Origin: an uncultured Clostridia bacterium
Lineage (GTDB): Bacteria; Bacillota; Clostridia; TANB77; CAG-508
Reading direction: 5' to 3'
NCBI GenBank assembly: GCA_947631725.1
Contig: CANRML010000057.1
Coordinates: 1-7,751, forward strand
Length of the DNA: 7,751 bases
Numbering within the stretch: the first letter of the stretch is position 1; each line of letters begins with the position of its first letter. The position numbers and the translations under genes are program-made. The notes beneath the pieces are model-generated. The model did not search any database. It had not been told where the DNA came from and saw only the letters and a program-made list of their open reading frames with translations. Below are positions 1-4,913 of the stretch, in pieces.

Positions 1-54
1 AGCATCGCACTTGTAATGCGAGGGTCCCCAGTTCGAATCTGGGAAGTGGCTCCA
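1..54 (+). tRNA. tRNA-Thr (anticodon UGU), 5' part outside window
   Basis: Only the 3' part of the tRNA is inside the window. The anticodon stem is 5-9 paired with 17-21, the seven-base loop is 10-16, and the anticodon TGT lies at 12-14, which reads threonine ACA codons, the commonest Thr codon in the plus-strand genes here. The T arm is 27-31 paired with 39-43 around the TTCGAAT loop. The 3' acceptor strand is 44-50, the discriminator base is T51, and CCA at 52-54 is encoded in the DNA. The 5' acceptor half and D arm must lie upstream, possibly in a tRNA cluster. Confidence 0.93.
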
Positions 55-100
55 TAAGGTCAGTAGTCTTGAATAATCTTGGTTGCTGGCTTTTTTGCTT

Positions 101-131
101 GTAGGTGTTTCAAAATAGCACCTGCTTTTTT
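101..131 (+). terminator. Rho-independent terminator after tRNA-Thr
   Basis: A 9-bp stem (101-109 with 117-125, two of the pairs G-U) with a 7-nt loop is followed directly by six T residues. It closes the tRNA-Thr transcript. It ends only 19 nt before the ATG of the following dehydrogenase gene, and I see no good promoter between the tRNA and that gene. Confidence 0.75.
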
Positions 132-150
132 ATAGAAAAATGGAGGTATT

Positions 151-885
151 ATGGAAAGACAAGTAATAATTATAACAGGAGCATCAAAGGGAATAGGTCG
201 AGAAATAGCAAAAACATTAGCACAAGAAGGGCATATAATAATAGCCAATTATAACAAATCAAAACAAAAAGCAAATGAACTAAAAGCAGAACTAGAAAAA
301 CAAGGAAAAAATATTGAGATATTTCAAGCAGATATTTCAAAGCAAGAAGAGTGTAAAAAATTGGTAAAATTTACACTAGAAAAATACAAAAAAATAGATG
401 GGCTAATTAACAATGCAGGAATTGATAAGATTCAACAAATTGAAGATGTAACAAAAAAAGATTGGGAAACAATCATAAATACAAATTTATATAGTGCATT
501 TTGCATGTGTCAAGAAGTAACACCCAATATGATACACAATAAAAAAGGCTGGATAATAAATATTTCATCAATTTGGGGACAAGTAGGAGCATCAATGGAA
601 ACAGTATATTCTATTTCAAAAGCAGGGATGGATGTAATGACAAAATCACTTGCTAAAGAACTTGGACCATCAGGAATAAGAGTTAATTCAATTTCTCCAG
701 GAATTATTGATACAGATATGAATTCAGCACTAACAAAAAAAGAACTAGATGAAATCAAACAAGAAATATTATTAAATAAAATAGGAAATCCTACAGATAT
801 AGCAAAATGTGTAAAATGGCTAATAGAAGACACTTACACAACAGGACAAATTATTTCTATAAATGGAGGTTGGGTTATAACATAA
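151..885 (+). CDS. SDR-family NAD(P)-dependent oxidoreductase (FabG/YmfI-like; candidate EF-P 5-aminopentanone reductase)
   Basis: This 244-residue classical short-chain dehydrogenase has the family's usual length. Seen: the Rossmann cofactor loop TGASKGIG (9-16), D61, NNAG (87-90), and a complete tetrad of N112, S140, Y153 and K157, with the same 13-residue Ser-to-Tyr spacing as E. coli FabG. PG at 183-184 and the closing INGG (237-240) are also typical. The reaction is NAD(P)H-dependent carbonyl reduction in the cytoplasm. The segments SSIWG (139-143) and AKELGPSGIRVN (168-179) resemble, from memory, the YmfI-like group that reduces the 5-aminopentanone group on elongation factor P; that role is inference, and 3-oxoacyl-ACP reductase is the main alternative. 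No fab or efp gene is in the window. The ATG at 151 is set by GGAGG (142-146). The gene sits 19 nt after the tRNA-Thr terminator and ends in a terminator shared with the convergent gene. Confidence 0.9.
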   Translation: MERQVIIITGASKGIGREIAKTLAQEGHIIIANYNKSKQKANELKAELEKQGKNIEIFQADISKQEECKKLVKFTLEKYKKIDGLINNAGIDKIQQIEDVTKKDWETIINTNLYSAFCMCQEVTPNMIHNKKGWIINISSIWGQVGASMETVYSISKAGMDVMTKSLAKELGPSGIRVNSISPGIIDTDMNSALTKKELDEIKQEILLNKIGNPTDIAKCVKWLIEDTYTTGQIISINGGWVIT

Positions 886-921
886 AATAAAGAAGTAGAA
901 CAAATCTACTTCTTTTATTTT
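884..921. terminator. Bidirectional terminator between convergent genes
   Basis: An 11-bp perfect stem (889-899 with 905-915) around the 5-nt loop 900-904 is flanked by A-rich sequence on the left and T-rich sequence on the right, which can extend pairing past one bulged base. It begins at the stop codon of the dehydrogenase and ends just before the stop codon of the minus-strand CBM gene, so it can serve both transcripts. Confidence 0.8.
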
Positions 922-923
922 AA

Positions 924-1403
924 TTATTCAGCATTGTCAACTGGCTTAGTTTTCCTTTTGTAATTACCAGAAATCAATTTTGGAAGGTAAGTAATTATCT
1001 TATAAACAGCTAGACGGACCTTTTTACTCCATAAATAAGACCTTCTCAATTTTCTAGCAGAACCAATAGCATTAGGTTCATCATCTAGAACAATTAAATC
1101 AGTTTGAGGTTTTTCTAATTCAAATATATAATTTTGACCATCGTTATTATCCCAGTCATCTAAATTATTCTTAAAGCAAAAATTAAAAGTTTCTGTTCCA
1201 CTTAAATTTAATTCAGCTTGAAAACCTAATTCAGATCTTTCCATTTTTACTTCATTAAGACCATCCCAATTTAAGCCAAAACCATAGTGAATAAAAACTT
1301 CTTCACAACCATCCTGAAAAAACTTACCAGTATAAGATATCTTTACACTAGTATTTTCAATTAGTTTATCAGTATTAAAAAATATATTTTTCATTAATTC
1401 CAT
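924..1403 (-). CDS. Stand-alone CBM25/CBM53-type alpha-glucan-binding protein, cytoplasmic
   Basis: A 159-residue protein starting at the ATG at 1401-1403 and ending in TAA. Residues about 18-98 form a single carbohydrate-binding module of the CBM25/53 type: YTG (24-26), HYGFGLNW (39-46), M54, FNFCF (73-77), the diagnostic WDNN (84-87) and NY (91-92). The family binds starch or glycogen through aromatic residues. There is no catalytic domain, signal peptide or membrane helix, so it probably acts in the cytoplasm, perhaps on stored glycogen (inference). The tail 99-159 holds a basic, partly amphipathic stretch (RKLRR, WSKKVRL and KRKTK). The reading frame is open upstream to a TTG at 1469, but that TTG is the -35 box of a good promoter; the internal ATG has a spaced AAAGGGAG site and matches the promoter geometry. 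No glycogen enzyme is nearby to confirm the role. Confidence 0.82.
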   Translation of the reverse strand: MELMKNIFFNTDKLIENTSVKISYTGKFFQDGCEEVFIHYGFGLNWDGLNEVKMERSELGFQAELNLSGTETFNFCFKNNLDDWDNNDGQNYIFELEKPQTDLIVLDDEPNAIGSARKLRRSYLWSKKVRLAVYKIITYLPKLISGNYKRKTKPVDNAE

Positions 1404-1412
1404 CTTAAAAAA

Positions 1413-1420
1413 CTCCCTTT
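1413..1420 (-). promoter_or_regulatory. Ribosome binding site fixing the CBM gene start
   Basis: On the minus strand the sequence AAAGGGAG lies 9 nt before the ATG at 1403. The upstream in-frame candidates lack such a site: the ATG at 1442 overlaps a TATAAT box and the TTG at 1469 overlaps the matching -35 box. This decides the start. Confidence 0.75.
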
Positions 1421-1440
1421 GCTTATCTTTTGCTATCAAC

Positions 1441-1469
1441 ATTATAATATTAAATTCTACAATCTTCAA
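1441..1469 (-). promoter_or_regulatory. Sigma-A type promoter of the CBM gene
   Basis: Minus strand: -35 TTGAAG (1469-1464), a 17-nt spacer, and -10 TATAAT (1446-1441, perfect consensus). Transcription would begin near 1434, giving a leader of about 30 nt that includes the ribosome binding site. Confidence 0.72.
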
Positions 1470-1474
1470 GTATT

Positions 1475-1503
1475 TTTGTAAAAAAAATTTAAAAAATTGT
1501 CAA
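1475..1503 (-). promoter_or_regulatory. Possible second, upstream promoter of the CBM gene
   Basis: Minus strand: -35 TTGACA (1503-1498, perfect), a 17-nt spacer, and a poorer -10 TACAAA (1480-1475). The -35 box overlaps that of a candidate plus-strand promoter, because TTGTCAA at 1497-1503 reads as a -35 on both strands. The region is so AT-rich that chance matches are likely. Confidence 0.35.
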
Positions 1504-1525
1504 AATTTTAAAACTAGAATAAAAT
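1497..1525 (+). promoter_or_regulatory. Candidate upstream promoter for the VanW gene
   Basis: -35 TTGTCA (1497-1502, 5 of 6), a 17-nt spacer, and -10 TAAAAT (1520-1525, 5 of 6). It would give a leader of about 120 nt before the ATG at 1652. I see no convincing hairpin or riboswitch in that leader, only A-rich sequence. Confidence 0.45.
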
Positions 1526-1596
1526 TAAACCATAAACATATGATTAAATAAAGAAATATAAGACATAAATATAAAATAAAAAATGGCCTAAAAATG

Positions 1597-1625
1597 TTGT
1601 AAAAATTATTTTTTTGTGGTAATAT
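1597..1625 (+). promoter_or_regulatory. Proximal extended -10 promoter of the VanW gene
   Basis: -35 TTGTAA (1597-1602), a 17-nt spacer ending in TGG (an extended -10 TGn element), and -10 TAATAT (1620-1625). The predicted start of transcription near 1632 lies just upstream of the ribosome binding site, which argues against the in-frame GTG at 1637 as the start codon. Confidence 0.6.
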
Positions 1626-1640
1626 AAAAAGGAAGAGTGA

Positions 1641-1646
1641 AGGGAG
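1641..1646 (+). promoter_or_regulatory. Ribosome binding site fixing the VanW gene start
   Basis: AGGGAG lies 5 nt before the ATG at 1652. The in-frame GTG at 1637 sits immediately before this site, and its own purine run (AAGGAAGA) is too close, so ATG 1652 is preferred. Confidence 0.7.
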
Positions 1647-1651
1647 ATATT

Positions 1652-3475
1652 ATGGGAAAAGAAACGATAAAAGAAGAAACAAAAGAAAAATTCAAGCAAA
1701 TTCAAAACGAGCCTAAAAAAGTAGAAAAAAATTTAGAAAAAATGATTGAAAAGACAAAAAAGAAAAGGAAAATAAAACTAATATTAGCTATTACAATTCC
1801 AATAATAATAGCAATAGCATTGATATTTTCAACAATATTTGCACTATTAAATATGAATAAAACAAGTATTGTAAGTGGAATCAAAATAGAAGGAGTAGAC
1901 GTATCAGGACTAACAAAAGAAGATGCCAAGGCAAAACTAGAGAAGATATATCAAGAGAAACTAGAAAAAGAAATTCCAGCAAAATATCAAGACTATGAAA
2001 CCACTATAAATGCAAACTTATTAGAAACCACATATGGAATAGAAGAAGCAGTAGAACAAGCAATAAATATAGGTAGAAATGACAATATTTTTGTAAATAA
2101 TTATAAAACTCTATGGGCATTATTAGGAAAAATAGATATTGATGTAAAAATGCAATTAAACGAAGAAATAGCAAGAAAAACAATAGAAGACATAGGAACG
2201 AATTTACCAGGAGTTATGGTAGATTCCTCATACTATATTGAAGAAGGAAAACTAAAAATCACAAAAGGCCAAACAGGAGTAAAAATAAATACAGAAATAA
2301 TGTTAAACGAAATAAAAGAAAAATTAGACACAATAGAAATGACAGACGAATATATTGAGATACCAGTATTACAAACAAATCCTCAAGCAATAAACTTAGA
2401 GCAAATCCATGCAGAAGTATATAAAGAAGTGCAAGATGCATATTACACAAAAGATCCTTTCACAATACATCCAGAAGTAGAAGGAATAGACTTTGACATG
2501 GAAGCAGCAAAAAAACTATTAGAAACAGATCAAGAAGAATATGTAATAGACTTAATAATAACAAGCCCAAAAGTAACAACAGACCAAATAGGAACAGAAG
2601 CATTTCCAGACCAACTAGGAACATTTAAAACAAACTATGATGGAGGAGATGTAGATAGAACAACAAACTTAAGACTAGCATGTGAAAAAATCAATGGAAA
2701 AGTTGTATTACCAGGAGAAACTTTTTCATATAATAAAACATTAGGACCACGTTCAGCAACAGCAGGATATAAAAATGCAAAAGTATATTCAGCAGGTCAA
2801 GTAGTAGATGGAATAGGAGGAGGAATTTGCCAAATTTCTTCCACATTATATAATGCAGTATTAAGAGCAAATTTAGGAATAGTAGAAAGAAAAAATCATC
2901 AATTTGTTACATCATATGTAGAAGCAGGGATGGATGCAACAGTAGTATATGGAACAACAGACTTTAAATTCAAAAACACAAGAAAATATCCAGTAAAAAT
3001 CGTTGCATCAGCAAAAAACGGGGTAGCAGTAGTATCTATATATGGAATAAAAGAAGAAACAGAATACACATTTTCATTTAGAACTGTAACAATATCAACA
3101 TTACCAACATCAACTAAATATGTAGATGATCCAACATTAGCAGCAGGAACAGAAAAAGTAAAACAAAAAGGAGCAAATGGTAAGAAAACAGAAACATATA
3201 TGTATAAAATGTTAAATGGAAAAGTAATATCAACAACACTTTTATCAAAAGACACATATGATCCAATGCAAAAAATAATAATAAGAGGAACAAAAGGATT
3301 ACAAACAAATACAAAAAAAGAAACAGAAACAAAGCCTCAAACAAACAATACAACGACAACTGAAAAGTCAACAGAAACAACTACAAAACAACCAGCAAAA
3401 GAAGAAACGACAACAACAAATACACCAGCTACACAGGACAAAGACAAAACAAATAATGAAGAAACTAAAAACTAA
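1652..3475 (+). CDS. Membrane-anchored VanW-domain protein with YoaR-like repeats and G5 domain (candidate L,D-transpeptidase)
   Basis: A 607-residue cell-envelope protein. From the ATG: a charged cytoplasmic head (1-40) ending KTKKKRK, one transmembrane helix (about 41-66), then an extracellular part. Residues about 78-160 and 196-310 resemble the two putative peptidoglycan-binding repeats of YoaR-type proteins (GVDVSGLTKEDAKAKL at 81-96). The VanW domain is about 322-452, with its hallmark GGGICQISSTLYNA (389-402) containing C393, followed by ERKNHQF (412-418). A G5 domain follows (about 468-546), then a 60-residue Thr/Lys/Glu-rich, probably disordered tail. Established: VanW domains were long of unknown function and have been reported as L,D-transpeptidases in C. 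difficile; C393 is the obvious catalytic candidate. Substrate and cross-link type here are inference. The gene is monocistronic, with its own promoter and terminator. No vancomycin-resistance genes are nearby, so the name should not be read as resistance. Confidence 0.9.
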   Translation: MGKETIKEETKEKFKQIQNEPKKVEKNLEKMIEKTKKKRKIKLILAITIPIIIAIALIFSTIFALLNMNKTSIVSGIKIEGVDVSGLTKEDAKAKLEKIYQEKLEKEIPAKYQDYETTINANLLETTYGIEEAVEQAINIGRNDNIFVNNYKTLWALLGKIDIDVKMQLNEEIARKTIEDIGTNLPGVMVDSSYYIEEGKLKITKGQTGVKINTEIMLNEIKEKLDTIEMTDEYIEIPVLQTNPQAINLEQIHAEVYKEVQDAYYTKDPFTIHPEVEGIDFDMEAAKKLLETDQEEYVIDLIITSPKVTTDQIGTEAFPDQLGTFKTNYDGGDVDRTTNLRLACEKINGKVVLPGETFSYNKTLGPRSATAGYKNAKVYSAGQVVDGIGGGICQISSTLYNAVLRANLGIVERKNHQFVTSYVEAGMDATVVYGTTDFKFKNTRKYPVKIVASAKNGVAVVSIYGIKEETEYTFSFRTVTISTLPTSTKYVDDPTLAAGTEKVKQKGANGKKTETYMYKMLNGKVISTTLLSKDTYDPMQKIIIRGTKGLQTNTKKETETKPQTNNTTTTEKSTETTTKQPAKEETTTTNTPATQDKDKTNNEETKN

Positions 3476-3479
3476 AATC

Positions 3480-3509
3480 AAAGGACTTAGTAAAATAAGT
3501 CCTTTTTTT
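3480..3509 (+). terminator. Rho-independent terminator of the VanW gene
   Basis: A 10-bp perfect stem (3480-3489 with 3496-3505), a 6-nt loop and a seven-T run (3503-3509), starting five bases after the TAA stop. Confidence 0.85.
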
Positions 3510-3557
3510 ACGGAACTCTCAAAACTATATAAATAATGCACTTTAAGAAAAATAGTA

Positions 3558-3587
3558 TTGACAAAATAACTAAAAAAGTATTATAAT
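3558..3587 (+). promoter_or_regulatory. Consensus sigma-A promoter of tRNA-Lys (and possibly metK)
   Basis: -35 TTGACA (3558-3563) and -10 TATAAT (3582-3587) are both perfect, with an 18-nt spacer. Transcription would begin near 3594, about 35 nt before the mature tRNA. It is the only strong promoter between the VanW terminator and metK. The bases upstream are A/T-rich but show no other element I can name. Confidence 0.8.
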
Positions 3588-3628
3588 AATAATGCACAAA
3601 ATTTTATAAATAAAATCAAAATACAAAC

Positions 3629-3704
3629 GGGCCATTAGCTCAGTTGGTAGAGCAGCAGACTCTTAATCTGACGGTCGGAGGTTCGAACCCTCTATGGCTC
3701 ACCA
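3629..3704 (+). tRNA. tRNA-Lys (anticodon CUU)
   Basis: A complete 76-nt cloverleaf: acceptor 3629-3635 with 3694-3700 (one G-U pair), D stem 3638-3641 with 3650-3653, anticodon loop 3660-3666 with CTT at 3662-3664, variable loop 3672-3676, T arm 3677-3681 with 3689-3693, discriminator A3701 and encoded CCA (3702-3704). It reads AAG lysine codons, which are scarce next to AAA in this window. The top anticodon-stem pair (27-43, G3655 and A3671) is a mismatch. Overall it closely resembles the Bacillus-type tRNA-Lys. Confidence 0.95.
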
Positions 3705-3709
3705 CTTAG

Positions 3710-3745
3710 AAAGATTTTAAATAATAAAATTTAAAATCTTTTTTT
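3710..3745 (+). terminator. Terminator between tRNA-Lys and metK
   Basis: A 13-bp perfect stem (3710-3722 with 3729-3741), a 6-nt loop (AATAAA) and a T run to 3745. It starts six bases after the tRNA CCA and ends 18 nt before the metK ATG. Because no convincing promoter lies after it, metK may depend on read-through of this hairpin. The stem is almost all A-T apart from one G-C pair, which could make it leaky. Confidence 0.8.
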
Positions 3746-3763
3746 ATTAAAGAGGAGGAGCAA

Positions 3764-4882
3764 ATGAACACATACTATTTTACAAGTGAAAGTGTAACAG
3801 AAGGACATCCAGATAAACTATGTGACTATATATCAGATAGTATTTTAGATGCATATATAGAAAAAGACGAAAAATCAAGAGTAGCAGTAGAAACATTTGC
3901 AGCCAAAGACGAGATAACAATAGCAGGACAAGTTACATCAACAGCAAATATTGATAAAAAACAAATAGAAGAAATAGTCAGAAAAACAATTCAAGAAATA
4001 GGATATGAAAACAGTGAAATAGATATTGACTATAAAACTTGTAAAATCAATATAAATATAACTGAACAAAGCCCAGATATAGCATTAGGAGTAGATGTAG
4101 GAGGGGCAGGAGACCAAGGAATTATGTTTGGATATGCAACAGACGAAACTGAAAACTATATGCCATATCCAATATGGGCAGCACATAAATTAGCAAAGAA
4201 ATTAACACAAGTAAGAAAAACAGGTACAATTCCATACATAAGACCAGATGGAAAAACTCAAATAACCGTAGAATACGAAAATGATAAACCGAAAAGAATA
4301 GAAACAATATTGATATCAACACAACACACAGCAGAAGTAGACTTAGAAACATTAAAACAAGACATAAAAAAATATGTAATAAAAGAAGTAATACCAGAAA
4401 ATATGATGGATGAAAAAACTAAAATTTATATAAATCCAACAGGAAGATTTATCATAGGTGGTCCTTTAGGAGATACAGGACTAACAGGTAGAAAAATAAT
4501 AGTAGATACATATGGTGGGATGGCAAGACACGGAGGAGGAGCTTTTTCAGGAAAAGACCCAAGCAAAGTAGATAGATCTGGAGCATACATGTTAAGACAT
4601 ATAGCTAAAAACGTTGTAGCCAATGGACTTGCAAAGAAATGTGAAATACAAATATCTTATGCAATAGGGATGAAGGAACCATTATCAATTTGGATAAATA
4701 CCTACGGAACAAGCACTATTCCAGAAAATAAAATAATAGAACTAATCAAAGAAAAATTTGACTTAACACCAGATGGAATAATAAAATACTTAGACTTGCA
4801 GAAACCAATTTACAAAAAAACTACAAACTATGGACACTTTGGAAAAGACGAATTACCATGGGAAAAAATAATAAAGATGTAA
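3764..4882 (+). CDS. metK: S-adenosylmethionine synthetase MetK
   Basis: A 372-residue cytoplasmic enzyme that makes S-adenosylmethionine from methionine and ATP, normally as a tetramer needing Mg2+ and K+. Signature motifs are intact: GHPDK (14-18, the ATP/Mg site), QSPDIALGVD (102-111), GAGDQG (114-119), NPTGRF (224-229), GPLGDTGLTGRKIIVDTYGG (233-252) and GGGAFSGKDPSKVDRS (257-272). It is somewhat short for the family: the stretch between the active-site loop and GAGDQG is trimmed to two residues relative to the Bacillus and E. coli enzymes as I recall them, and the C-terminal tail stops just after PWEK (365-368). AGGAGG (3753-3758) precedes the ATG by 5 nt. No SAM (S-box) riboswitch can fit upstream, because the space is occupied by tRNA-Lys and its terminator, an unusual context for metK. 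Confidence 0.97.
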   Translation: MNTYYFTSESVTEGHPDKLCDYISDSILDAYIEKDEKSRVAVETFAAKDEITIAGQVTSTANIDKKQIEEIVRKTIQEIGYENSEIDIDYKTCKININITEQSPDIALGVDVGGAGDQGIMFGYATDETENYMPYPIWAAHKLAKKLTQVRKTGTIPYIRPDGKTQITVEYENDKPKRIETILISTQHTAEVDLETLKQDIKKYVIKEVIPENMMDEKTKIYINPTGRFIIGGPLGDTGLTGRKIIVDTYGGMARHGGGAFSGKDPSKVDRSGAYMLRHIAKNVVANGLAKKCEIQISYAIGMKEPLSIWINTYGTSTIPENKIIELIKEKFDLTPDGIIKYLDLQKPIYKKTTNYGHFGKDELPWEKIIKM

Positions 4883-4912
4883 AAATACCTTGCAATAAAA
4901 GCAAGGTATTTT
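4882..4912. terminator. Bidirectional terminator between metK and the capA-like gene
   Basis: A 12-bp perfect stem (4882-4893 with 4901-4912) and a 7-nt loop, with A-rich left and T-rich right arms, so U tracts form in either direction. It occupies almost the whole gap between the two convergent stop codons. Confidence 0.82.
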
Positions 4913-4913
4913 G

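Noticed and set aside
510..833. Minus-strand open frame of 107 codons inside the dehydrogenase gene
   Set aside because: It is antisense to a gene with complete SDR motifs, has no ribosome binding site that I can see, and its composition is a mirror of the real gene.
1470..1640. Riboswitch or small RNA in the divergent intergenic region
   Set aside because: The sequence is almost entirely A/T with no stable stem that I can draw; it is better explained as promoter DNA.
1637..1651. GTG at 1637 as the start of the VanW protein
   Set aside because: It is too close to the predicted transcription start, its own Shine-Dalgarno spacing is poor, and it sits just before the AGGAGAT-like site that serves ATG 1652.
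2899..3380. Overlapping minus-strand open frames rich in Leu, Phe and Val inside the VanW/G5 gene
   Set aside because: They are shadows of A-rich plus-strand coding DNA; their hydrophobic, membrane-like look is the complement of Lys/Thr/Glu codons.
1652..3475. Vancomycin-resistance cluster suggested by the VanW name
   Set aside because: No vanR/S/H/A/X/Y genes are adjacent, and VanW/G5 proteins are common wall proteins in clostridia unrelated to resistance.
3510..3763. SAM (S-box) riboswitch or T-box leader upstream of metK
   Set aside because: The interval is filled by a promoter, a full tRNA-Lys cloverleaf and a short hairpin terminator; there is no multi-stem leader or T-box sequence.
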